Below are positions 33,534 to 42,508 of a stretch of DNA of 64,000 nucleotides, piece after piece. Under the pieces are notes generated by a model. The model was not told where the DNA came from and ran no database searches. It was given only the letters and a program-made list of their open reading frames with translations. Made by a program: the position numbers and the translations under genes. Origin of the DNA: Streptomyces echinatus (GTDB lineage: Bacteria > Actinomycetota > Actinomycetes > Streptomycetales > Streptomycetaceae); contig NZ_JACHJK010000004.1 in the NCBI RefSeq assembly GCF_014203595.1, positions 248,001-312,000 of the forward strand. Direction: 5' to 3'. Within the stretch, counting starts at the first letter, position 1. The number at the start of each line of letters is the position of its first letter.

Positions 33534-34211
33534 ATGAGTGCCGGCGCACCTGCTCATAACGCTTCGGTGCACAACCACGAACACGATGCGACGGACCGGA
33601 CGGCCGCAAGGCACCATGGACCGATGCGCGACGACGAGGCGGGCACGGCCCACGGAGCGATCGGTGCGCTCGTGCATCGCGCGGTCGACGGGGACGAGCA
33701 GGCCACGCACGATCTGCTCGCGCATGTGCACCCGCTGGCGCTGCGCTACTGCCGCACCCGGCTGTCCCGCCTTCCCGGCGACGCGCGTCACTTCGTCGAG
33801 GACCTGGCGCAGGAGGTCTGCGTGGCGGTCCTCCTCGCCCTGCCGCGCTACCGCGACACCGGCCGCCCCTTCGAGGCATTCGTCTTCGCCATCGCCTCCC
33901 ACAAGGTCGCCGACCTCCAGCGCGCCGCGATGCGCCACCCGGGGTCGACCGCGGTGCCCTCCGACGAGATGCCGGAACGGCCCGACGACTCCCTCGGCCC
34001 CGAGGAGCGCGCCCTGCTCAGCAGCGACGCCGAGTGGGCCAAGAAGCTGCTGGCCAACCTGCCCGAGAACCAGCGCGAGCTGCTCCTGCTGCGTATCGCC
34101 GTGGGCTTGACCGCGGAGGAGACGGGACAGATGTTGGGAATGTCACCCGGCGCGGTCCGCGTGGCCCAGCACCGGGCCCTGAGCCGCCTCAGGGCGCTCG
34201 CCGAACAGTAA
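33534..34211 (+). CDS. shbA: RNA polymerase sigma factor ShbA-like
   Basis: A 225-residue ECF-type sigma factor. Region 2 has [62 protein letters not shown]. Region 4 has [50 protein letters not shown]. In Streptomyces griseus ShbA drives transcription of hrdB, the principal sigma gene, so it is a master growth factor. Its position next to whiD-bldM and upstream of guaB matches that gene. The ATG at 33534 has GGGGAGG upstream; an ATG at 33624 would drop a His/Asp-rich 30-residue leader and is the main alternative. Confidence 0.87.
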   Translation: MSAGAPAHNASVHNHEHDATDRTAARHHGPMRDDEAGTAHGAIGALVHRAVDGDEQATHDLLAHVHPLALRYCRTRLSRLPGDARHFVEDLAQEVCVAVLLALPRYRDTGRPFEAFVFAIASHKVADLQRAAMRHPGSTAVPSDEMPERPDDSLGPEERALLSSDAEWAKKLLANLPENQRELLLLRIAVGLTAEETGQMLGMSPGAVRVAQHRALSRLRALAEQ

Positions 34212-34332
34212 CCACCGGGCGGGGAGCCCCCGTAGCTCCTTCGCTGAACAGGTGCGCCGTGGTTTCCGTACGAACATACGAAGCCTGAAGCGAACCCGTA
34301 CCGTGGAATTTGCTAGCGATGCTTCCCGTTAG

Positions 34333-35883
<1,551 letters not shown>

Positions 35884-36018
35884 CTCTCGGGCGGCATACG
35901 TACGCCTCCACGCGCGCGTGCGGCATGACAGGGCGGTCCCGGAGCATCCGGGGCCGCTCTTGTCGTACCGGTCGGCGATACTGGAAGGCGCTGCAACGCA
36001 TAGGGAAAGGCCACCAAC

Positions 36019-37143
36019 GTGACTGAGATCGAGATCGGGCGCGGCAAGCGCGGCCGCCGGGCGTACGCCTTCGACGACATCGCCGTCGTCCCCAGCCGCC
36101 GTACGCGGGACCCGAAGGAGGTCTCGATCGCCTGGCAGATCGACGCCTACCGCTTCGAGCTGCCGTTCCTGGCCGCTCCCATGGACTCCGTGGTCTCCCC
36201 GGCCACCGCGATCCGCATCGGCGAGCTGGGCGGCCTCGGCGTGCTCAACCTCGAGGGTCTGTGGACGCGGTACGAGGACCCGCAGCCGCTGCTGGACGAG
36301 ATCGCCGAGCTGCCGGCCGAGCGGGCGACCCGCCGCCTCCAGGAGGTCTACGCGGCTCCGATCAAGGAGGAGCTGATCGGCGCCCGCATCAAGGAGGTGC
36401 GTGACGCCGGCGTGGTCACCGCCGCCGCGCTCTCCCCGCAGCGCACCGCCCAGTTCTCCAAGGCGGTCGTGGACGCGGGCGTGGACATCTTCGTCATCCG
36501 CGGCACGACGGTCTCGGCGGAGCACGTCTCGTCCGCGGCCGAGCCGCTGAACCTGAAGCAGTTCATCTACGAGCTGGACGTCCCGGTGATCGTCGGTGGC
36601 TGTGCCACCTACACCGCCGCGCTGCACCTGATGCGCACCGGCGCGGCCGGCGTCCTGGTCGGCTTCGGCGGCGGCGCCGCGCACACCACGCGCAACGTCC
36701 TCGGCATCCAGGTCCCGATGGCCACCGCCGTCGCCGACGTGGCCGCGGCCCGCCGGGACTACATGGACGAGTCCGGCGGCCGGTACGTGCACGTGATCGC
36801 GGACGGCGGTGTCGGCTGGTCCGGCGACCTGCCCAAGGCGGTCGCCTGCGGCGCCGACGCGGTGATGATGGGCTCTCCGCTGGCCCGGGGCACGGACGCG
36901 CCCGGCAAGGGCCACCACTGGGGCATGGAGGCGGTCAACGAGGAGCTGCCCCGCGGCCAGAAGGTCGACCTGGGCACGGTCGGCACGGTCGAGGAGATCC
37001 TCACGGGGCCGTCCCACACCCCGGACGGCTCGATGAACTTCTTCGGCGCCCTGCGCCGCGCCATGGCCACCACCGGCTACAGCGAGCTCAAGGAGTTCCA
37101 GCGGGTCGAGGTGACGGTGGCGGACAGCCAGCACCGCCGCTGA
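36019..37143 (+). CDS. guaB3: GuaB3-family IMP dehydrogenase-related protein
   Basis: A 374-residue IMPDH/GMP-reductase-fold protein without CBS domains. It keeps the barrel and phosphate-binding motifs (DDIAVVPSRRTRDP, PMDSVVSPATAIRIGELGGLGVLNLEG, IADGGVGWSGDLPKAVACGADAVMMGSPLA). The catalytic loop reads GFGGGAAHTTR, so the essential Cys of IMPDH/GMPR is His222. It therefore may be a non-catalytic or differently acting partner of GuaB. It starts 135 bp after guaB and is probably co-transcribed or separated by the GC-rich hairpin at about 35930. A 19-bp terminator follows. Confidence 0.92.
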   Translation: MTEIEIGRGKRGRRAYAFDDIAVVPSRRTRDPKEVSIAWQIDAYRFELPFLAAPMDSVVSPATAIRIGELGGLGVLNLEGLWTRYEDPQPLLDEIAELPAERATRRLQEVYAAPIKEELIGARIKEVRDAGVVTAAALSPQRTAQFSKAVVDAGVDIFVIRGTTVSAEHVSSAAEPLNLKQFIYELDVPVIVGGCATYTAALHLMRTGAAGVLVGFGGGAAHTTRNVLGIQVPMATAVADVAAARRDYMDESGGRYVHVIADGGVGWSGDLPKAVACGADAVMMGSPLARGTDAPGKGHHWGMEAVNEELPRGQKVDLGTVGTVEEILTGPSHTPDGSMNFFGALRRAMATTGYSELKEFQRVEVTVADSQHRR

Positions 37144-37153
37144 CCCGTACGAC

Positions 37154-37195
37154 GCGCAGGGGCCCGGTCACCGCACGGTGACCGGGCCCCTGCGC
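37154..37195. terminator. bidirectional terminator after guaB3
   Basis: GCGCAGGGGCCCGGTCACC pairs perfectly with its complement (19 bp) across a GCAC loop, 11 bp after guaB3 and 13 bp past the end of the convergent membrane gene. Confidence 0.88.
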
Positions 37196-37208
37196 GCGTG
37201 GGCGGCCC

Positions 37209-37763
37209 TTACGCGGCCGCCTTCTTGGCGCCGGAGAACGCGGCGAACGCCGCGATGCCGAAGAAGACGAAGGTGAGCGGGTCGGCGTCTTCCTTCCAGA
37301 TCTTCTGGACCGAGTCGAGGTGCTCGAAGAAGACCTCGTTGAAGCCCACGTGGAAGTGGTCGGCGATGAGCATCGCCTCGCCGACCAGCTGACCGAGGTA
37401 GACCGAGCCGAGCGCCAGGACGGCGCCGATGACCGGGAGGGCGGGGTTGCGGCCGCCGGCCTTGCCGGCCACGAGGCCGACGACGAAGCCGACGCCGACG
37501 GCCGCCCAGCCGATCTCGTGCTCGGTGGCGCCGATGATGAGGCCGTAGAGGGAACCGACGACCACGGCGGCGGCGAGCGCGGCCACCAGGCCGAGCGCCA
37601 GGTTGTTGCGGACCGGCGCGGCCGGCGGCGCGGGCGGGGCGAAGGCGCCCGGCTGCGGCGGGTACGGCGCTCCCGGGGCGGGGGCCGGGCCCTGCTGGGC
37701 GTACGGGTTGCCGCCCGCAGGACCGTACTGCGGCGGCTGAGGCGGCGGCGTTGACTAGCTCAT
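37209..37763 (-). pseudogene. Pro-rich membrane protein with in-frame stop at codon 3
   Basis: The natural start is the ATG at 37763, followed by AGC TAG TCA ACG CCG. Reading through the stop gives STPPPQPPQYGPAGGNPYAQQ, a Pro/Gly-rich cytoplasmic tail. Three or four hydrophobic segments follow (NLALGLVAALAAAVVVGSLYGLIIG; AAVGVGFVVGLVAG; PVIGAVLALGSVYLGQLVG; LTFVFFGIAAFAAF) and a basic end, SGAKKAAA. Such 'Pro-rich tail plus tetraspan' proteins are common in Streptomyces and have no known function. The stop is one base from CAG (Gln). The only later in-frame start is the GTG at 37586, inside the first membrane helix with no ribosome site. The gene is either silenced, mis-sequenced, or read through. 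Confidence 0.65.
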
Positions 37764-37849
37764 GACAGAAATCCCCCGATGTGGAATGCGATGGACGACG
37801 TGTACGGATGACCCGTACGCACGTGTGTGCGGTGAGTCCGGGGGACAGT

Positions 37850-37880
37850 AACAGCCGGGCACGACAACGCCCCGGCTGTT
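37850..37880. terminator. terminator downstream of the nucleotide-sugar dehydrogenase
   Basis: AACAGCCGGG pairs with CCCGGCTGTT across an 11-nt loop, 68 bp past the dehydrogenase stop on the minus strand. Three degenerate copies of TGACCGTTTCC lie between it and the gene (37890-37940). Confidence 0.6.
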
Positions 37881-37947
37881 TTCCGCCCGTGACCGCTTTC
37901 CTGTGCGACCGTTTCCCGTTCGTGACCGTTTCCGGTCCGTGGCGCCC

Positions 37948-39156
37948 TCAGAGCCGGTGTGCCGCCCCCATCGGCGTGGCCCCGCGCGTGTCCAGCAGCA
38001 GCTGCGCCTTCACCGACAGGCCCTGCAGGTCGTACGTCCGGTGCTGCTGGAGCAGGATGGTCAGGTCGGCGTCGGCCGCGGCTTCGTAGAGGGAGTCCGC
38101 GCGCGGCACCGGGCGGTCCAGGACGTTCCAGGACGGCACGTACGGGTCGTGGTAGCTCACCGAGGCGCCGAACTCCATCAGCCGCACGGCGATCTCCCGC
38201 GCGGGCGTGCCCTGGAGGTCGGCGAGGTCGGGCTTGTAGGTGACGCCGAGGAGCAGGATGCGGGCCCCGCGCGCGGACTTGCCGTGCTCGTTGAGGAGGG
38301 TGGCGGCGCGCTGCACGACGTACCGGGGCATCCGGCTGTTGACCTGCTGGGCCAGCTCGACCATGCGCAGGGTGCGGGTCGCGTGCCCGGTCAGGTCCTG
38401 TGGGACACCGTGCCCGCCGACGCCCGGGCCGGGCCGGAACGCCTGGAAGCCGAACGGCCTCGTCTCCGCGCACCGGATGACGTCCCACAGGTCCACGCCC
38501 AGCTCGTGGCAGAGGACGGCCATCTCGTTGACGAGCGCGATGTTGACATGCCGGTAGTTGGTCTCCAGCAGTTGCACGGTCTCCGCCTCGCGCAGGCCGC
38601 GCGCGCGTACCACCTTGTCGGTGAGCCGGCCGTAGAACGCGGCGGCGGACTCGGTGCAGGCGGGGGTGAGGCCGCCGATGACCTTCGGGGTGCTGGCGGG
38701 CGTGTGGTCGCGGTTGCCGGGGTCCACCCGGCTGGGGGAGTAGGCGAGGTGGAAGTCGCGGCCGGCGCGCAGGCCCGATCCCTTCTCCAGAAGCGGGCGC
38801 AGGAACTCCTCCGTCGTGCCCGGCAGCACGGGCGACTCCAGGATGACCGTGGTGTGCGGGCGGAGTCTTCCGGCCAGGGTGCGGGCCGCCGCCTCGACCT
38901 GGCCGAGGTCGAGTCCGCCGTCGGCGCCGCGCGGGGTGGGCGCGCAGATCACTGCCGTACGGACGCGGCCGAGCTGGGCGGGCTCGGTGCCGAGCCGGAA
39001 TCCCGCCACGTGCATCCGGCGCAGCTCGGCGGCGCTGAGCGGGCCAGCCTCCGGGCCCGTGGCAAAGCCGACGGTGGAGATGCCGGCGGCGACGGCAGCC
39101 TGGGCGAGCGGCAAACCGTAGGGGCCGAGTCCGATGACGGCGAGGTCTGCGGGCAT
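37948..39156 (-). CDS. nucleotide-sugar dehydrogenase homologue lacking catalytic residues
   Basis: A 402-residue member of the UDP-glucose/UDP-ManNAc dehydrogenase family. The Rossmann motif VIGLGPYGLPLA (7-18), the YSPSRVDPGN loop, NIALVNEMAVLCHELGVDLWDVI and the C-terminal domain LGVTYKPDLADLQGTPA are recognisable. The catalytic Cys of GPGVGGHCIP is Gly250, the lysine of the AKLLENTF-like helix is Gln195, and the glutamate of SPERVDPG is Ser142; EST before PGTTEE is also changed to ESP. So normal oxidation of a UDP-sugar is very unlikely. The ATG at 39156 is chosen because it starts directly at the Rossmann strand. It is divergent from glpD. Confidence 0.85.
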   Translation of the reverse strand: MPADLAVIGLGPYGLPLAQAAVAAGISTVGFATGPEAGPLSAAELRRMHVAGFRLGTEPAQLGRVRTAVICAPTPRGADGGLDLGQVEAAARTLAGRLRPHTTVILESPVLPGTTEEFLRPLLEKGSGLRAGRDFHLAYSPSRVDPGNRDHTPASTPKVIGGLTPACTESAAAFYGRLTDKVVRARGLREAETVQLLETNYRHVNIALVNEMAVLCHELGVDLWDVIRCAETRPFGFQAFRPGPGVGGHGVPQDLTGHATRTLRMVELAQQVNSRMPRYVVQRAATLLNEHGKSARGARILLLGVTYKPDLADLQGTPAREIAVRLMEFGASVSYHDPYVPSWNVLDRPVPRADSLYEAAADADLTILLQQHRTYDLQGLSVKAQLLLDTRGATPMGAAHRL

Positions 39157-39205
39157 GCGTGGGCCGTCCTTCCCAGTAGCCGAAGCGGGACAGGTGCGCA
39201 ACCGC

Positions 39206-39309
39206 TGTGGACAGCATGAGCGAGTGCACTGTCAGACTAGGTACACATATGACCGTTCTGTGTGATTGTGTTTGTGTGTCTTCCGAGGGTTGTGCGCGAG
39301 TTGTCCACA
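39206..39309. promoter_or_regulatory. two inverted DnaA-box-like sites in the glpD divergent region
   Basis: TTGTCCACA (39301-39309) is the exact Streptomyces DnaA-box consensus. TGTGGACAG (39206-39214) is a one-mismatch copy in the opposite orientation. Both are in the 282-bp region between the dehydrogenase homologue and glpD. The rest shows an AT-richer promoter zone (39220-39290) and no gene. Confidence 0.45.
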
Positions 39310-39438
39310 GGTTGGGAGGCCGTGGTGGCTGGGGCCGGGCAACCCCGTCAGAATTTGGGCATGAGGAGGGGATGAACGGGGCTTCGCCCGCCGGGTGCGG
39401 CCGACGCGAGCGATTCTGCGACACAGCGGGAGGCAGCG

Positions 39439-41145
39439 GTGAGGACAGCGACTCTGGGACCGGTGCAGCGCGCCGAGGCCCTGGCGGCGATGGCGGAGCG
39501 CGAGCTGGACGTGCTGGTGGTCGGCGGCGGAGTGGTCGGGGCCGGCACCGCGCTGGACGCGGTCACCCGCGGACTGTCCACCGGCCTGGTCGAGGCCCGC
39601 GACTGGGCGTCCGGTACCTCCAGCCGGTCCAGCAAGCTCATCCACGGCGGCCTGCGCTACCTGGAGATGCTCGACTTCGCTCTGGTCCGTGAGGCCCTCA
39701 AGGAGCGCGGACTGCTGCTGGAGCGTCTCGCCCCGCACCTGGTCAAACCGGTGCCGTTCCTCTACCCGCTCCAGCACAAGGGCTGGGAGCGGCTGTACGC
39801 CGGCTCGGGCGTCGCGCTGTACGACGCGATGTCCATGGCCCGCGGCCACGGCCGGGGCCTGCCCGTACACCGCCACCTGAGCCGCCGTCACGCCCTGCGC
39901 GTGGCCCCCTGCCTGAAGAAGGACGCCCTGGTCGGCGCCCTGCAGTACTACGACGCCCAGATGGACGACGCCCGCTTCACGGCCACGCTGGTGCGCACGG
40001 CGGCGTCCTACGGCGCGAAGGTGGCCAACCGCGCGCGCGTGACCGGGTTCCTGCGCGAGGGCGAGCGGGTCGTCGGCGCCCGGGTGCGGGACGTGGAGGG
40101 CGGCGGGGAGTACGAGGTGCGCGCCAAGCAGGTCGTCAACGCCACCGGGGTGTGGACCGACGACACGCAGGCGATGGTCGGCGAGCGCGGTCAGTTCCAC
40201 GTCCGCGCCTCCAAGGGCATCCACCTGGTCGTGCCCAAGGACCGCATCCACTCCACCACCGGTCTGATCCTGCGCACCGAGAAATCCGTCCTGTTCGTCA
40301 TCCCGTGGGGCCGGCACTGGATCATCGGTACCACCGACACCGGCTGGGATCTCGACAAGGCCCATCCGGCCGCGTCCAGCGCCGACATCGACTATCTGCT
40401 GGAGCACGTGAACTCGGTGCTGTCCGTGCCGCTCGGCCGGGACGACGTCCAGGGGGTGTACGCCGGGCTGCGCCCGCTGCTGGCCGGCGAGTCCGACGCC
40501 ACCAGCAAGCTGTCCCGCGAGCACACGGTCGCCCACCCGGCGCCGGGGCTGGTGGTGGTGGCGGGCGGCAAGTACACCACCTACCGGGTGATGGCCAAGG
40601 ACGCCGTCGACGAGGCCGTGCACGGCCTGGACATGCGCGTCGCCGACTGCGTGACGGAGGAGACCCCGCTGCTCGGCGCGGAGGGCTACCAGGCGCTGTG
40701 GAACGCTCGGGCGCGGATCGCCGCGCGCACCGGGCTGCACGTGGTCCGCGTGGAGCACCTGCTGAACCGGTACGGCTCCCTGGCCGAGGAGGTCCTGGAC
40801 CTCGTCGCCGCCGACCCCGCGCTCGGCGAGCCGCTGCACGCCGCCGACGACTACCTGCGCGCCGAGGTGGTGTACGCCGCCTCGCACGAGGGCGCCCGGC
40901 ACCTGGACGACGTGCTCACCCGCCGCACCCGCATCTCCATCGAGACCTTCGACCGGGGCACCCGCAGCGCCCGGGAGGCGGCCGAGCTGATGGCACCGGT
41001 CCTCGGCTGGGACAAGGATCAGATCGAACGCGAGGTCGAGCACTACGAGAAGCGGGTGGAGGCCGAGCGCGAGTCCCAGCTCCAGCCGGACGACCAGACG
41101 GCGGACGCGGCCCGCCTGGGCGCACCGGACATCGTCCCCCTGTAA
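39439..41145 (+). CDS. glpD: glycerol-3-phosphate dehydrogenase (FAD)
   Basis: GlpD oxidises glycerol-3-phosphate to dihydroxyacetone phosphate at the membrane, passing electrons to quinone. The 568-residue protein has the FAD motif VVGGGVVGAGTALD (27-40), SSRSSKLIHGGLRYLE (family signature, about 54-69), LVVPKDRIHSTTGL, GTTDTGWD, and AGLRPLL. The C-terminal helical domain has RYGSLAEEVLDLV and DDVLTRRTRISIETFDRG. GGGAGG precedes the GTG start. No glycerol uptake genes (glpF, glpK) are adjacent. Confidence 0.96.
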   Translation: MRTATLGPVQRAEALAAMAERELDVLVVGGGVVGAGTALDAVTRGLSTGLVEARDWASGTSSRSSKLIHGGLRYLEMLDFALVREALKERGLLLERLAPHLVKPVPFLYPLQHKGWERLYAGSGVALYDAMSMARGHGRGLPVHRHLSRRHALRVAPCLKKDALVGALQYYDAQMDDARFTATLVRTAASYGAKVANRARVTGFLREGERVVGARVRDVEGGGEYEVRAKQVVNATGVWTDDTQAMVGERGQFHVRASKGIHLVVPKDRIHSTTGLILRTEKSVLFVIPWGRHWIIGTTDTGWDLDKAHPAASSADIDYLLEHVNSVLSVPLGRDDVQGVYAGLRPLLAGESDATSKLSREHTVAHPAPGLVVVAGGKYTTYRVMAKDAVDEAVHGLDMRVADCVTEETPLLGAEGYQALWNARARIAARTGLHVVRVEHLLNRYGSLAEEVLDLVAADPALGEPLHAADDYLRAEVVYAASHEGARHLDDVLTRRTRISIETFDRGTRSAREAAELMAPVLGWDKDQIEREVEHYEKRVEAERESQLQPDDQTADAARLGAPDIVPL

Positions 41146-41166
41146 CCCCCGCCCCGCCCCCTGACC

Positions 41167-41208
41167 GGCCCGGCGGTGCCGATCCCGGGCCCGGCGGTGC
41201 CGGTTCCG
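41167..41208. repeat. 21-bp direct repeat after glpD
   Basis: GGCCCGGCGGTGCCG begins each of two tandem 21-nt units (41167-41187 and 41188-41208), in the gap between glpD and the convergent hydrolase. Confidence 0.7.
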
Positions 41209-41282
41209 GGCCTCGGCCGCCGCTCTGGGGTTCACCCCAAAGAGTGACTCCGGGCGGGATCTCCCGTCGGGGCCCGGCCGTT

Positions 41283-42338
41283 CTACGGGGTGTGAGGGCA
41301 GAACCCGGCGGCGAGCAGGGCCGGTTCGAGGCGGGGGTCTGCGATCGCGTCCGTGTTCACCCGGAAGGTGAGGACATGGCGGCCGTCGGCGGTGGCTGCG
41401 CTGCGCACGTAGCTCCCGGGTATCCGGCCGTTGTGCCCCCACACCGTGGTGCCGCACGGCAGCTTCACCGGAAACAGCCCCATGCCGTACGAGCCGTGTG
41501 CGGCACGGGTGTCGAGCATCTCGCGCAGCCAGTGCGAGGGCAGCAGCCGGCCGCCCAGCAGCGCCGCGTAGAAGCGGTCCAGGTCGGCCAGTGTGGTCAC
41601 CAGCTCACCCGCCGCGCCGGCCACGCGCGGGTCGAGCTCGGTGACGTCGGAACCGTCGGCGGCGTAGGCACGGCCGTGCGGCGCGGGCAGTGAGGTGCGG
41701 GACCCGGGGAAGGAGGTGCCCGTCAGACCCAGCGGAGCGATGACGCGGCGCTCGGCCTCGACGGCGTAGGAGTGACCGGTGACCTGGCGGACGACCAGGC
41801 CGAGCAGGACGTAGTTGGTGCTGGAGTAGGAGTAGCGGCCCGGGCGGCCCGGAGGGAGGGAGAGAGCGAGGCGCACCGCCTGAAGCGGGGTCAGGGGCAC
41901 GACGCCCCGGGTGGCTTCGGTGAAGTCGGCCAGCCCGCTGGTGTGGGTGAGCAGAGCACGCAGGGTGATGCGCCGCCCGTCGGTGCCGCGCCCGCGGAGC
42001 AGCCCCGGCAGGTGCCGCTCCACGCTGTCGGACAGGGAGAGCCGGTGCTCGGCGGCCAGCTGGAGCACGACCGTCGCGACGAAGGTCTTGGTGATGCTGC
42101 CGGCGCGGAAGTGGTCGGCGCGGGCGATGCCCTGGCCGGCGGCCGCGTAGCGGAGGCGGTTCCCGTCCCCGTCGGTGTCCTGGGCCAGCAGGGCCGCGGC
42201 GGGGGCCCCGCCGTCGCCGGCCAGCAGCGGCAGGACGGCTTCCGTGGCCGCTGCCGGCGAGGTGTCCTGGGAGGCGGCCGGGGCGAGCAGCAGCGCCAGG
42301 GACACCGGTATGGACAGGAGTGTCCGAAGCGTCGGCAT
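41283..42338 (-). CDS. secreted serine hydrolase (class C beta-lactamase / DD-carboxypeptidase fold)
   Basis: A 351-residue penicillin-binding-protein-like enzyme with a Sec signal peptide (about 1-24, TLLSIPVSLALLLAPAAS). The SxxK nucleophile motif is SITK at 81-84, the YxN-like motif lies in YSYSSTNYVLLG, and LTHTSGLADF is present. A C-terminal HNGRIPGSY stretch resembles the third motif (HTG/HNG). Likely roles are D-alanyl-D-alanine carboxypeptidase or esterase; beta-lactamase activity is possible. GGGGAGG stands 7 nt before the ATG at 42338. It is divergent from the kinase array. Confidence 0.9.
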   Translation of the reverse strand: MPTLRTLLSIPVSLALLLAPAASQDTSPAAATEAVLPLLAGDGGAPAAALLAQDTDGDGNRLRYAAAGQGIARADHFRAGSITKTFVATVVLQLAAEHRLSLSDSVERHLPGLLRGRGTDGRRITLRALLTHTSGLADFTEATRGVVPLTPLQAVRLALSLPPGRPGRYSYSSTNYVLLGLVVRQVTGHSYAVEAERRVIAPLGLTGTSFPGSRTSLPAPHGRAYAADGSDVTELDPRVAGAAGELVTTLADLDRFYAALLGGRLLPSHWLREMLDTRAAHGSYGMGLFPVKLPCGTTVWGHNGRIPGSYVRSAATADGRHVLTFRVNTDAIADPRLEPALLAAGFCPHTP

Positions 42339-42508
42339 ATCGGTTCCTCCCCTCTTGCGGCCCATCATCCCGGTAAGCGGAACGCATCATTCAAGGGGGT
42401 TCCCGGAGCGGGGAGGGCGGGTCCGGGCCTGGGGCACCCTGGGCGTCGGGCACTTGTCGGGTGAGAGACAATGGAGGCTCTGTCAGGGCGGGTTGTATGA
42501 GGGGACGC

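Noticed and set aside
31863..33938. Long minus-strand frames across the bldM-shbA gap
   Set aside because: They cover bldM and shbA in antisense and stay open because of 24-bp repeats and high GC. No family signature is visible.
37209..37586. Shortened membrane protein starting at the GTG at 37586 as the real gene
   Set aside because: This start has no ribosome site and falls inside the first membrane helix. The upstream ATG with a normal Pro-rich tail explains the sequence better, apart from the stop.
41228..41241. TGGGGT-TC-ACCCCA hairpin as glpD terminator
   Set aside because: The stem is only 6 bp and no other support was found; it is left unannotated.
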